Below, piece after piece: positions 24,486 through 33,190 of a stretch of DNA of 37,680 nucleotides. The position numbers were made by a program, and so were the translations under genes. The stretch's first letter is position 1. Each line of letters starts with the position of its first letter. Source of the DNA: Acidimicrobiia bacterium (GTDB lineage: Bacteria; Actinomycetota; Acidimicrobiia; Acidimicrobiales; CAIXPF01); the NCBI GenBank assembly GCA_947476745.1, contig CANJRG010000029.1:1-37680 (forward strand). The letters are read 5' to 3'. The notes under the pieces were generated by a model. The model saw only the letters and a list, made by a program, of their open reading frames with translations. It did no database searches and was not told the DNA's origin.

Positions 24486-25400
24486 ATGAGCGACGGAACC
24501 GTGCTGTTGGAGAAGGACGGGACGACGGCCCGGCTCATCCTGAACCGGCCGGAGAAGGGCAATGCCCTGCCGTTCGACTCTCTCGACCTGCTCGTCGAGC
24601 TGTTGCACGAGGCCGAGGACGACGACGACGTGAAGGTGGTCGTGCTCAAGGGCCGGGGCGGTTCGTTCTGCACGGGCGACGACTTCGACGACGTGGCGGT
24701 GGCCTACGGGCACATCCACGCCAAGCCCGGTCAGCGGCCGCCGCGTACCAGCCAGCGTCAGCGGCTGGCCATCGACCGGCGGTTGGGCCGGGCGGTGGCG
24801 GCGTTCCAGAACTCGGCCAAGCCGGTGGTGGCCCAGGTGCACGGCCACTGCGTCGGGATGGGCATGTTCCTCGTCGAGGTCAGCGACCTGGCGCTGTGCG
24901 CCCATTCGACCCGCTTCAGCCACGCCGAACAGCGTCTCGGTCTGGCCGGTAACACCTTCAACCTGGCCACCCTGATCGTGCTGTACGGCCCGAAGAAGGC
25001 CCGCGAGCTGCTGCTGTTCGGCGATCAGTTCGACGGTCCGACGGCGCAGCAGCTCGGCCTGGTCAACCTCAGCGTGCCCGACGAGGAGTTGGAGCAGACC
25101 GTGCAGCGCTGGGTGGACAAGGTGGCGCGCAACTCCAAGGACGCGCTGGTGATGGGCAAGGCCGCGCACTCCATGGCGCTGGCCTCGCTGGGCATGAACA
25201 GCTACATCTTCAGCGGGATGGTCGGCCACGCGCTCGGCACCAATGTGAAGTTCGAGCCGGGCGACTTCAACTTCTTCCGGGAGCGGCGCGACGCGGGGAC
25301 CAAGGCGGCGTTCCAGGGACGCGACGGCCATCACACCAAGCCCGATGGTCCCGGCGACGCCGTGGCGGGTCCCGACGACAGTGGCGCCACCGCACGGTAG
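24486..25400 (+). CDS. enoyl-CoA hydratase/isomerase (crotonase) family protein
   Basis: This 304-residue crotonase starts at an ATG with AGGAG 8 nt before it. The fold is clear from LILNRPEKGNALPFDSLDLL, VVVLKGRGGSFCTGDDFDD (first oxyanion-hole half), KPVVAQVHGHCVGMGMFL (second half) and FSHAEQRLGLAGNTFNL. One of the two acidic residues used by true hydratases, the Glu in HAEQRLG, is present; a second at the normal place is not obvious. The C-terminal 50 residues are polar and Gly/Asp-rich, longer than usual. A possible -10 (TACGAT) lies at 24395-24400. Divergent from mct and sharing its regulatory gap, so possibly co-regulated. Substrate unknown. Confidence 0.82.
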   Translation: MSDGTVLLEKDGTTARLILNRPEKGNALPFDSLDLLVELLHEAEDDDDVKVVVLKGRGGSFCTGDDFDDVAVAYGHIHAKPGQRPPRTSQRQRLAIDRRLGRAVAAFQNSAKPVVAQVHGHCVGMGMFLVEVSDLALCAHSTRFSHAEQRLGLAGNTFNLATLIVLYGPKKARELLLFGDQFDGPTAQQLGLVNLSVPDEELEQTVQRWVDKVARNSKDALVMGKAAHSMALASLGMNSYIFSGMVGHALGTNVKFEPGDFNFFRERRDAGTKAAFQGRDGHHTKPDGPGDAVAGPDDSGATAR

Positions 25401-25453
25401 GGTTCGCCCCGACCGGCCGAGGCGCGGCCGGCGCTCCAGACCCGGGGGTTCGG

Positions 25454-26371
25454 ATGGACTTCGGTATCCACCTGCCGCAGCTCGGTCGCCAGGCGACCCG
25501 GGCCAATCTCAAGAAGCTGGCGGTCCGTGCCGACGAGCTGGGTTTCCACTCCGGCTGGGTGTCCGACCACGTCGCCTGGCCCACGGGGGCGCTGGAGTCG
25601 AAGTACCCCTACACCGACGACGGTGCCTTCCCCGCCGGCGCGGACATGTCCTGGCTCGACCCGTTGGGCAGCCTGTTCTTCGTAGCCGCGGTCACCGAAC
25701 AGCTGCGGTTGGGGGTGACGGTGCTGATCCTGGGCTATCGCTGGCCGATCCTCACCGCCAAGGCGTGGGCCAGCCTCGACGTGTTGTCGGAGGGCAGGGC
25801 CATCGTCGGGGTCGGCGTGGGCTGGATGCGCGAGGAGTTCGAGGTCCTCGGCATGCCCTACGACCACCGCGGCGCCCGGGCCGACGAGCAGCTCGAGCTG
25901 TACCAGGCCTGTTTCACCCAGGACCGGCCCAGCTTCGACGGGCGCTACTACCAGATCCCCGAGATCGGCTTCGCCCCCAAGCCGGTGCAGCAGCCGATGC
26001 CGATCTGGGTCGGCGGGGACACCGAACCCGCCTTCCGCCGTACCGTGAAGTATGGCTCGGCGTTCCACGCCGCGTTCCAGCCGATCGACGAGGTGGCGGA
26101 GGCATGGGCCCGTATCGGCGAGCTGGCCGACGAGGCGGGACGGGACCGCTCGGAGATCACCCTCTCGATCCGGCTGTATCTCGATCCCGACGGGGCGATG
26201 GCGCCGGCGAAGTCGGTGTCGGGTTCCACCGAGCAGATGGCCGACACCATCGGGCGTTGGCGCGACATCGGCGTCAGCCACCTGCTGGTCGATCCGGTGG
26301 TACGGGGCGGGGTCGACGCCCGCATCGAGGCCATGGAACACCTCATGACCGAGGTACGGCCCCGCCTGTAG
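25454..26371 (+). CDS. F420-type LLM (luciferase-like) oxidoreductase
   Basis: At 305 residues this is a TIM-barrel flavin/F420-dependent oxidoreductase of the luciferase-like monooxygenase superfamily. Signature phrases: MDFGIHLPQLGR, ADELGFHSGWVSDHV, LRLGVTVLILGYRWP, KAWASLDVLSEGRAIVGVGVGW, YYQIPEIGFAPKPVQQP and PIWVGGDTEPAFRR. Members with this N-terminus are mostly F420-dependent and frequent in actinobacteria that degrade lipids. GGGGG lies just before the ATG. It is 53 nt downstream of the crotonase gene, but a TAGGGT box overlapping the crotonase stop (25398) may give it its own promoter. Reaction and substrate unknown. Confidence 0.85.
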   Translation: MDFGIHLPQLGRQATRANLKKLAVRADELGFHSGWVSDHVAWPTGALESKYPYTDDGAFPAGADMSWLDPLGSLFFVAAVTEQLRLGVTVLILGYRWPILTAKAWASLDVLSEGRAIVGVGVGWMREEFEVLGMPYDHRGARADEQLELYQACFTQDRPSFDGRYYQIPEIGFAPKPVQQPMPIWVGGDTEPAFRRTVKYGSAFHAAFQPIDEVAEAWARIGELADEAGRDRSEITLSIRLYLDPDGAMAPAKSVSGSTEQMADTIGRWRDIGVSHLLVDPVVRGGVDARIEAMEHLMTEVRPRL

Positions 26372-26395
26372 CCCGCCAGGCCGCGGTGGGCGCGG

Positions 26396-27109
26396 TCAGT
26401 GGGCGTTGAGCGGGTTGCGTTCGGTCTGCACGCCGACGAGGTGGTGGTAGTCGTTGGCGCTGAGCACCACCCGCCGGTCGCCGCTCACCCGCACGGTGGT
26501 GATGGACGTGTGGTGGATGGCCATGACGGTATCCACCCGCGCCTCGAAGCAGTGGGCGAGGTACGCGCCGATCACGCCGCCGTGGCAGGCCACGACCACC
26601 CGCTCGCCCGGGTGGGCGGCGGCGATGCCGTCGATGGTGGTGGTGACCCGACGGCGGAACGAGGCCGGGTCCTCGCAGTGCGGGTACGCGTCGTAGCGGC
26701 GCTCGCGATGCGCCCGCGAGAAGATCTCGACCAGTTCGGCCTTGGTGTACACGTCGAGCAGGCGCTTGTCGCGGGGAAAGGACTCCCACGGGTCGACCTC
26801 GCGGATCTCGTGCTCCTGGCGCGGGTCGAGGCCGTGATGACCGGCGATGGCCGCCGCGGTGTCGCGGGCCCGTTGCATGGTGGAGCAGTACACGGCGTCG
26901 ATCGCGGTGGTGGCGAGGCGGGCACCCACCGCCGCGGCCTGGCGCCGGCCGAGGTCGGTCAGCGGCGGGTCGTAGGCATCGCCCATGGTCATGCCGTCGA
27001 AGAAGTACTGCTCGCCGTGACGGACCAGCAACAGCTCGCACAGGCCGTCGAGGGAGGGCAGGAACGGGTTGTCGAGATCGACGCTGCGGACGCGGGCGGG
27101 TCGGTTCAC
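26396..27109 (-). CDS. histidine phosphatase family protein (phosphoglycerate mutase-like)
   Basis: From GTG 27109 the product is 237 residues. The phosphate-accepting histidine is in LLLVRHGE (RHG 30-32). The second catalytic histidine is in VVVACHGGVIGAY (H176). Typical helices follow (PLTDLGRRQAAAVGARL, TMQRARDTAAAI). Such enzymes remove phosphate from small molecules or proteins; the substrate cannot be told. An ATG far upstream (27220) is in frame, but the region looks non-coding. TAGGTT ends 7 nt before the GTG, matching the leaderless pattern, so I choose the GTG. It lies downstream of the tyrosine-kinase-like gene but is separated from it by a strong hairpin. Confidence 0.83.
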   Translation of the reverse strand: MNRPARVRSVDLDNPFLPSLDGLCELLLVRHGEQYFFDGMTMGDAYDPPLTDLGRRQAAAVGARLATTAIDAVYCSTMQRARDTAAAIAGHHGLDPRQEHEIREVDPWESFPRDKRLLDVYTKAELVEIFSRAHRERRYDAYPHCEDPASFRRRVTTTIDGIAAAHPGERVVVACHGGVIGAYLAHCFEARVDTVMAIHHTSITTVRVSGDRRVVLSANDYHHLVGVQTERNPLNAH

Positions 27110-27116
27110 GGCCAGG

Positions 27117-27122
27117 AACCTA
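27117..27122 (-). promoter_or_regulatory. -10 box, leaderless histidine phosphatase transcript
   Basis: On the minus strand TAGGTT is followed by 7 nt and then the GTG start at 27109. No Shine-Dalgarno sequence is seen. The terminator just upstream means the gene needs its own promoter. Confidence 0.5.
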
Positions 27123-27147
27123 CCTGCCCGGCGCCCCGGCGACGCGA

Positions 27148-27178
27148 CGCTGCCCCGACCGTGGCGGTCGGGGCAGCG
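27148..27178 (-). terminator. strong hairpin ending the tyrosine-kinase-like transcript
   Basis: CGCTGCCCCGACC (27148-27160) pairs perfectly with GGTCGGGGCAGCG (27166-27178): 13 bp with a 5-nt loop. It lies 64 nt after the stop of the Wzc/CpsD-like gene and before the promoter of the phosphatase. No T-run is present. Confidence 0.75.
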
Positions 27179-27241
27179 GGCCGTCGTGGTGTCGGTCCGG
27201 ACCGTCGGCGAGGACCGCACTCGCTCAGGGCCCGGCCACCG

Positions 27242-29230
27242 TCAGAGCTTGGACCGCTTGTTCTTGGCGGTGGTCTCGCCGGTGGGATTGCCGGTGGGAT
27301 TGCCGGTGGCATTGCCGTCCTGGTCGATGCCGAGGTGGGCGCGGAGGTTGTCGAGCAGGGTCGGGTTGGCCGCCGGACCCGGCGCGGCGGGGTTCAACCC
27401 CGGTGCGTGCGCCGCGTTGGGTGAGGCCGCCAGGGCGGGGACCGGCCGCGTCGCCGTCGTCGCGGCGGTGGTGCCGCCCGGCTTGCGGTTCGCCGGGGCC
27501 TTCGGGGCGGCCACCCGCGTGCTGGGGCCCACGGCCACCGGCGACGGGTTGTGCCGGGGCGGGATGGCCGCAGCGCCGGCGGCCGGTGCCCCGATGGTGG
27601 CCGGGATGGTGGCCCTGCCGCTGGGAACCGGTGCGGTCTTACCCGCGCCGCGGTTCTTGCGGCTCCAGCGTCGCAGCCCCCGCGTCGCCGTCGCCCCGTG
27701 CGGCTCGTAGCCGTAGCCGTAGCGACCGTGGCGCTGCTCGGTGGACTGGTTGAGCACGGTGCCGATCACCCGGGCATCGACATGGTTGAGCGATTCGAGC
27801 GCCCGGGTGATGTCGCGACGGCGTGACACGCCGGCGGTGGTCACGAACAGCGTGCCGTCCACCGCCCGGGCGATGGTGAGGGCGTCGGCGACGGGAAGCA
27901 CCGGCGGTGCGTCGACGATGACGGAGAAGCCCCGTTCGACGAGCTCCTGCAGCACCGCAGGGAAGGTCGGGACGTCGCTGAGCTGCTCGGTGGGCCACAG
28001 CAAGTCGGCGGCGTTCTCCGGGCTCGGCCCCGAGGTGATGACGAACAGGTCGGGGCACCCCGACACCCGTTGCATGACGGCGTCGAGGGTTGCGGTGCCG
28101 AGCATGACACTGGTCAGGCCGACCTCGTTGGGCAGGCCGAAGCGGTTGGCGATCATCGGCCTGCGCAGGTCGGCGTCGACGAGCACCACCGGGGTGCCGC
28201 TGCGGGCCATGGCCACGGCGAGGTGGCCGGCGACGGTGGACTTGCCCTCACCGGGCCGGCTGGAGGTCACCTGCAGGGTGCGCAACCCACCACGCAGGCC
28301 GACGAACTGCACCGCGGCGCGCAGGTTGCGGAACGTCTCGCCCAGCATCGAGGCCTGCAGCGGATCGGCGATGTCGCCCGACATCCGCCGGGAGACCTTG
28401 GGGACCTGGGCGAGCGTGGTGGCAGCACCGGTGACCCGCTCGAGGCCGTCCTTGGAGCGGATGCGGTCGTCGAGGTAGTCGCGCACGAACGCCAGCCCGA
28501 CCCCCAGCATCAGGCCGACCACGGCGGCGAGGGCGGTCGTGCGCACCGGGGTGGGGCTGAACGGCGTCACCGGTTCGACCGCGGCCGACAGCACCTGGGC
28601 GTTGGAGGCCGCGGCGAGGTCGCTCATCAGGTCCAGGCCGTTGGTGTACTGCTCGTAGAGGGCGATCTGACGGTCGAGGGCATCGCGCTGGGCGGTCAGC
28701 GTGGTGTCCTTCGGATCGAGGCGGGACCGCTGGGTCTTGAGCTCGTCGAGCTTGTCGCCGATGGCTCGCCGGGTGTTGGCCGAGCTGGCAACGATGCGCT
28801 GGCTGCGCATTGCGATGAAGGTCTCGGCGTAGGTGTCCGCCGCGAGGGCGACCGCGTCGGGGCGGGACCCCACGGCGGTGAAGGTGAGCAGGTCGGCCGA
28901 TTTCGACTGGCCGGCCACGGTCACCCGCGGCGCCCGGCCGAGCTTCTCGGCGACCGCGTCGGCCACCACCCGGCTGCGGGCGAAGACCAGCTCGTTCTCC
29001 AGCTGCCGGGCCACGTCGCGGACCTGGCTGGCCGTCGGGTCGAGGCTCTGGTTGGCGGTCTGGGCCGACATCAGGAGCTGGGTCTGCGCCCGGTACTGCT
29101 TGGGCTGGGAGGACGACCAGGCGAAGGCGATGGCCCCTGCGGCGACGGCGACGGCGACGATCAGCGGCCACCGGCGTCGAAGAACGGCCAGGCAGTCGGC
29201 CAGGGTCAACTCTGGCGAGTAGTGCTCCAC
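27242..29230 (-). CDS. Wzc/CpsD-type polysaccharide co-polymerase with tyrosine-kinase-like ATPase domain
   Basis: From GTG 29230 (AAGGAG 10 nt upstream) the protein has 662 residues. Residues 1-45 hold a Wzz-type N-terminus with a membrane helix (22-39), residues 45-230 form the outer polysaccharide-length domain, and a second helix spans about 230-249. The ATPase domain follows: Walker A SSRPGEGKST (323-332), Walker A' VVLVDADLRRP (348-358) and Walker B VIVDAPP (437-443). Fused BY-kinases of this kind control chain length and export of capsule or exopolysaccharide. The usual C-terminal Tyr cluster is reduced to RYGYGYEP (503-510). A 140-residue Pro/Ala/Thr-rich tail ends with NPTG repeats. 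Divergent from cysC; the sulfation and glycosyltransferase genes nearby support a sulfated surface polymer. Confidence 0.85.
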   Translation of the reverse strand: MEHYSPELTLADCLAVLRRRWPLIVAVAVAAGAIAFAWSSSQPKQYRAQTQLLMSAQTANQSLDPTASQVRDVARQLENELVFARSRVVADAVAEKLGRAPRVTVAGQSKSADLLTFTAVGSRPDAVALAADTYAETFIAMRSQRIVASSANTRRAIGDKLDELKTQRSRLDPKDTTLTAQRDALDRQIALYEQYTNGLDLMSDLAAASNAQVLSAAVEPVTPFSPTPVRTTALAAVVGLMLGVGLAFVRDYLDDRIRSKDGLERVTGAATTLAQVPKVSRRMSGDIADPLQASMLGETFRNLRAAVQFVGLRGGLRTLQVTSSRPGEGKSTVAGHLAVAMARSGTPVVLVDADLRRPMIANRFGLPNEVGLTSVMLGTATLDAVMQRVSGCPDLFVITSGPSPENAADLLWPTEQLSDVPTFPAVLQELVERGFSVIVDAPPVLPVADALTIARAVDGTLFVTTAGVSRRRDITRALESLNHVDARVIGTVLNQSTEQRHGRYGYGYEPHGATATRGLRRWSRKNRGAGKTAPVPSGRATIPATIGAPAAGAAAIPPRHNPSPVAVGPSTRVAAPKAPANRKPGGTTAATTATRPVPALAASPNAAHAPGLNPAAPGPAANPTLLDNLRAHLGIDQDGNATGNPTGNPTGETTAKNKRSKL

Positions 29231-29478
29231 AGCCGTGGATCTCCTTGCTCGGCGTCGGACAACAGTAGGGCGGGGTTTCGGGCTGTCGTTACCGCAGGAC
29301 GGTGAACGCAGCGCCGCCGGACGGAAGCCTTGCCGTTGTGGTGGTCGGTCTCCCAGCAGGGTACCGACGCTCGGCCGCCGGGCAATCGGTCGAAAGCCCC
29401 GTACCCCGAGGCGAACGACCGCGTCCACCGCGTCGGCACGTCGTTGTCGCGGACGGTCCCGTTCCGCTGGGCCCGCCC

Positions 29479-29484
29479 TACACT
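29479..29484 (+). promoter_or_regulatory. -10 box, leaderless cysC transcript
   Basis: TACACT is followed by exactly 7 nt (TCCCGTC) and the ATG of cysC at 29492. There is no ribosome site. This is one of four clear cases in the window with the same spacing. Confidence 0.55.
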
Positions 29485-29491
29485 TCCCGTC

Positions 29492-30106
29492 ATGGCTGAA
29501 CCCACGGCGAACATCCGCTGGCATGCCCCTGAACTGTCCCGGGAGGAGCGCTGGGCCCGGGCCGGTCAGCGCGGGGCGACCGTGTGGTTCACCGGGCTGT
29601 CGGGGTCGGGGAAGTCGACCGTGGCAGCTGCGGTCGAGCGGGCCCTGTTCGATGCCGGCCACGTGTCATACCTGCTCGACGGCGACAACGTCCGCTACGG
29701 GCTCAACGCCGGGCTGGGCTTCTCGCCGGAGGATCGCGACGAGAACGTGCGTCGGTTGTCGGAGGCGGCGGCGCTGTTCGCCGATGCCGGCGTCGTGTGC
29801 CTGGTGTCGGCCATCAGCCCGTACCGTCACCAGCGGGCCGCAGCCCGCGCCGCCCACGGGCGCGGCGAGGTCGACTTCGTCGAGGTGTGGGTCGCCACCC
29901 CGATCGAGGAATGCGAGCGGCGCGACCCCAAGGGGTTGTACCGCAAGGCCCGCAGCGGCGAGATCACCGGGTTCACCGGCATCGACGCCCCCTACGAGGC
30001 CCCCGAGGCGGCCGACCTCGTGATCGGCGGGGAGCCGACCCCGCTCGAGGTCCTCGTCGAGCGGGTGGTCGGCCTCCTCGCCGAGCGAGGTATCGTCAGC
30101 CCCTGA
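29492..30106 (+). CDS. cysC: adenylyl-sulfate (APS) kinase, stand-alone
   Basis: This 204-residue protein phosphorylates adenylyl-sulfate at the 3' position with ATP to give PAPS, the sulfate donor for sulfotransferases. Walker A is GLSGSGKST (35-43). The substrate loops are LLDGDNVRYGLNAGLGFS and RDENVRRLSE. ISPYR (108-112) carries the serine phosphorylated in many APS kinases. KGLYRKARSGEITGFTGID is the standard closing segment. All residues look intact. It converges on the fused cysNC gene, and the two coding ends overlap by 11 bp, so it is expressed separately. The need for a second APS kinase may reflect the altered one in CysNC and a high PAPS demand. Confidence 0.93.
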   Translation: MAEPTANIRWHAPELSREERWARAGQRGATVWFTGLSGSGKSTVAAAVERALFDAGHVSYLLDGDNVRYGLNAGLGFSPEDRDENVRRLSEAAALFADAGVVCLVSAISPYRHQRAAARAAHGRGEVDFVEVWVATPIEECERRDPKGLYRKARSGEITGFTGIDAPYEAPEAADLVIGGEPTPLEVLVERVVGLLAERGIVSP

Positions 30107-32033
30107 GGATGCCGCGCCGGCGCAGCAGGGCCACGATCTGCTCGACGCAGGCGGCCGTGTCGCGGCCGACGGTGTCGAGGGTCAGGTCGGCGTCGGCCGG
30201 CCGGTCGTAGGTGGCCGACACGCCCGGGAACTGCGGGATCTCACCCCGGTCGGCGGCCTCGTAGAGGCCTTCGGCGTCGCGCTCGCGACACACGTCGAGC
30301 GGCGTGTCGACGAACACCTCGATGAACCGGTTACGGCCGATCAGCTCCCGTGCACGCTCGCGCACGCTCGATTTCGGTGCGGCGAGGGCGCAGATGGCGA
30401 TGATGCCCTGATCGTTGAGCAGACGGGCGATCTCCGCCGTACGGCGCACGTTCTCGGAGCGCTCCTGGGCGCTGAAGCCGAGATCGCGGCTGATACCGAG
30501 CCGCATGTTCTCGCCGTCGAGGCGCACCGTGGTCCAGCCGGCGTCGAACAGGGTTCGCTCGAGGGCCCGGGCGATGGTGGTTTTCCCGGCCGCGGTGAGC
30601 CCGGTCAGGAACACGGTGGCACCGGCCTGATCGAGGCGTTGCTCGCGTTCGTCGATGTCGATCGAGCTCGAACGGCCGGTGATCCGGCGGTTCGGGGTGG
30701 CGTCCCAGGCGTCGGCCGCGGGCAGCAGCATGCCGGCGGCGACCGTGGCGTTGGTCAGCCGGTCCACCAGGATGAACGAACCGGTGGTCCGGTTCTCCTC
30801 GTAGCCGTCGAAGATCAGCTCCCGGTCCGAGCGCAGCGTGCAGTGGGCGATGTCGTTGAGGGCGAGCTGTTCCGCGGGCACCTGCTCCAGGGTGGTGATG
30901 TCGATGCGATGCTCGATGCGGTCGATGGTGGCGTTCGAGTAGCGGTTGTTGTGCATCATGAGAAACGAGCGGCCGCTGGCCACCTCGTCCTCGGCCATCC
31001 ACACCACGTTGGCCGCAACGGCGTGGCTGCGGGCCACGGTGTCGCCGCGGTGCACGATCACGTCACCGCGGGAGGCGTCGACCTCCTCGGCGAAGGTCAG
31101 CACGACCGAACGGCCGGGTCCGGCCTCGCGCAGGTCGCCGTCGAAGCTCACGATGCGCTCGACGGTGGTGGTGACCCCGGAGGGGACCACCTCGACCCGG
31201 TCACCGGGACGGACGACCCCGGCGGCGACCGTGCCGGCGTAGCCGCGGAAGTCGAGATCGGGTCGTAGGACCAGCTGCACCGGGAAGCGCAGCTGCTCGA
31301 CGGTGGCCCGGGGGCGCAACTCGACGTGCTCGAGGTGTTCCATGAGCGTCGGACCGTCGTACCAGTCCATCGCCTCGGACCGGTCCACCACGTTGTCGCC
31401 GTTGAGCGCCGACAGCGGGATGAACAGCGGGTCGGTGATCCCGACGCGATCGGCGATCTCGGTACGGTACGCGGCGCTGATGGTGTCGAAGACCTCCTGG
31501 GACCAGTCGCACAGGTCCATCTTGTTGACGGCCACCACCACGTGGCGGATGCCGAGCAGCGCAGCGATGGAGCTGTGCCGGCGGGTCTGGGGCAACAGCC
31601 CCTTGCGGGCGTCGATGAGGATGATGGCCAGATCGCAGGTCGATGCGCCGGTCACCATGTTGCGGGTGTACTGCTCGTGGCCGGGGGTGTCCGCGATGAC
31701 GAACTTTCGCCTCGACGTGGAGAAGTACCGGTAGGCGACGTCGATGGTGATGCCCTGCTCGCGTTCGGCCTTGAGGCCGTCCATGAGCAGCGCCAGGTCG
31801 ACCTGGTCACCGGCATGGCCGTGGCTCGACGAGTCCTTGGTCACCGCGGCCAACTGGTCCTCGTAGAGCAGCTTCGAGTCGTACAGCAGCCGGCCGATGA
31901 GGGTGGACTTGCCGTCGTCGACCGAGCCGCAGGTGAGCAACCGCAGCAGGTCCTTGTTCTGGTGCTCGTTGAGATAGGCGATGATGTCGGTCTCGATCAG
32001 ATCCGACTGGTGGGCCCCACCGGAGCTCGACAT
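30096..32033 (-). CDS. cysNC: bifunctional sulfate adenylyltransferase large subunit / APS kinase-like protein
   Basis: This 645-residue fusion works with CysD to make adenylyl-sulfate from sulfate and ATP, driven by GTP. The CysN part (1-450) is an EF-Tu-like GTPase: GSVDDGKS (36-43), DTPGHEQYTRNM, NKMD, then beta-barrel domains. The CysC part (from about 470) has Walker A GLTAAGKTT (478-486), LDGENMRLGISRDLGFS and SENVRR. The usual ISPYR loop is replaced by AAPKS (551-555), losing the normally phosphorylated serine, and the KGLYxxA segment reads EGLYEAADRG, so this kinase domain may be weak or altered. The start overlaps the cysD stop as TGATG. The 3' end overlaps the convergent cysC gene. 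Confidence 0.92.
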   Translation of the reverse strand: MSSSGGAHQSDLIETDIIAYLNEHQNKDLLRLLTCGSVDDGKSTLIGRLLYDSKLLYEDQLAAVTKDSSSHGHAGDQVDLALLMDGLKAEREQGITIDVAYRYFSTSRRKFVIADTPGHEQYTRNMVTGASTCDLAIILIDARKGLLPQTRRHSSIAALLGIRHVVVAVNKMDLCDWSQEVFDTISAAYRTEIADRVGITDPLFIPLSALNGDNVVDRSEAMDWYDGPTLMEHLEHVELRPRATVEQLRFPVQLVLRPDLDFRGYAGTVAAGVVRPGDRVEVVPSGVTTTVERIVSFDGDLREAGPGRSVVLTFAEEVDASRGDVIVHRGDTVARSHAVAANVVWMAEDEVASGRSFLMMHNNRYSNATIDRIEHRIDITTLEQVPAEQLALNDIAHCTLRSDRELIFDGYEENRTTGSFILVDRLTNATVAAGMLLPAADAWDATPNRRITGRSSSIDIDEREQRLDQAGATVFLTGLTAAGKTTIARALERTLFDAGWTTVRLDGENMRLGISRDLGFSAQERSENVRRTAEIARLLNDQGIIAICALAAPKSSVRERARELIGRNRFIEVFVDTPLDVCRERDAEGLYEAADRGEIPQFPGVSATYDRPADADLTLDTVGRDTAACVEQIVALLRRRGILRG

Positions 32034-32971
32034 CAGAAGTATCCTTCCCGCTTCTTTTCTTCCATGGATCCGGACTGGTCGTAGTCGATGACCCGGCCCT
32101 CCCGCTCGGAGCGAGTGGCGAGCAGCATCTCCTGGATGATGTCGGGCAGCGTCTGGGCGGTGGACTCGACGGCACCGGACAGCGGGTAGCACCCGAGGGT
32201 GCGGAAGCGGATCGAGCGCAGCTCCGGCTCCTCGCCCGCCTCGAAACGGAAACGTTCGTCATCGATCATGATGAGGTTGCCGTCGCGCTGCACCACCGGG
32301 CGTTCCGCGGCGTAATAGAGCGGCACGATGGGGATCGACTCCAGCCAGATGTATTGCCAGATGTCGAGCTCGGTCCAGTTGCTCAACGGGAACACCCGGA
32401 TCGACTCGCCCTTGTGGTGGCGGCCGTTGTACGCCCGCCACAGTTCGGGCCGCTGGTTCTTGGGGTCCCAACGATGGAAACGGTCCCGGAAGGAGAACAC
32501 CCGCTCCTTGGCCCGGGACTTCTCCTCGTCGCGGCGGGCACCGCCGAACGCGGCGTCGAAGCCGTGCAGGTCGAGCGCCTGCTTGAGGGCCTGGGTCTTC
32601 ATGATGTCGGTGTAGTTGCGCGAACCGTGGTCGAAGGGGTTGATGCCGGCGGCCACCCCTTCCTGGTTGGTGTGCACGATCAGGTCGAGGCCGAGCTCGG
32701 CCGCCGTGCGGTCGCGGAAGCTGATCATGTCCCGGAACTTCCACGTCGTGTCGACGTGCAACAGCGGGAAGGGGATACGCCCGGGCCAGAAGGCCTTGCG
32801 GGCCAGGTGCAGCATCACCGCGGAGTCCTTGCCGATCGAATACATCATGACCGGCTTGTCGAACTGCGCCACGACCTCGCGCATGATATGGATCGCCTCG
32901 GCCTCGAGCTCTTCGAGGTGGGTGATGTGGGTGGGGCCGGCGGGATCCGCCAGCGGAGCCTCAGCAACCAT
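32033..32971 (-). CDS. cysD: sulfate adenylyltransferase small subunit
   Basis: This 312-residue protein is the ATP-PPase subunit that adenylates sulfate. The PP-loop is SIGKDS (45-50) in [20 protein letters not shown]. Further standard phrases are [61 protein letters not shown] and the ending EEKKREGYF. Length is normal. GGAA in AAAGGAAGCTTC precedes the ATG. It is the first gene of a cysD-cysNC operon with a 1-nt stop/start overlap. There is no PAPS reductase, sulfite reductase or uroporphyrinogen methyltransferase nearby, so the cluster supplies PAPS for sulfation at least as plausibly as for cysteine synthesis. Confidence 0.95.
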   Translation of the reverse strand: MVAEAPLADPAGPTHITHLEELEAEAIHIMREVVAQFDKPVMMYSIGKDSAVMLHLARKAFWPGRIPFPLLHVDTTWKFRDMISFRDRTAAELGLDLIVHTNQEGVAAGINPFDHGSRNYTDIMKTQALKQALDLHGFDAAFGGARRDEEKSRAKERVFSFRDRFHRWDPKNQRPELWRAYNGRHHKGESIRVFPLSNWTELDIWQYIWLESIPIVPLYYAAERPVVQRDGNLIMIDDERFRFEAGEEPELRSIRFRTLGCYPLSGAVESTAQTLPDIIQEMLLATRSEREGRVIDYDQSGSMEEKKREGYF

Positions 32972-33190
32972 GAAGCTTCCTTTCTGCCAGCAACTGGCGC
33001 GAACGGCCGAGCGTGGTGGCCGTGTCGTCGATCGGGTCGAACGTACCTTTGCGACGAAACGGAAACAGTGCGACGTTCATCCCATGCCGCACAGTTGCCA
33101 CCGTGAACCTACGAGTGGTTCGCTACTTCGCGTGAGGGTCGACGTGAGACTTCGGACAGGCCATTCGTCAGTACCTCCGGGCTGGGTCCG

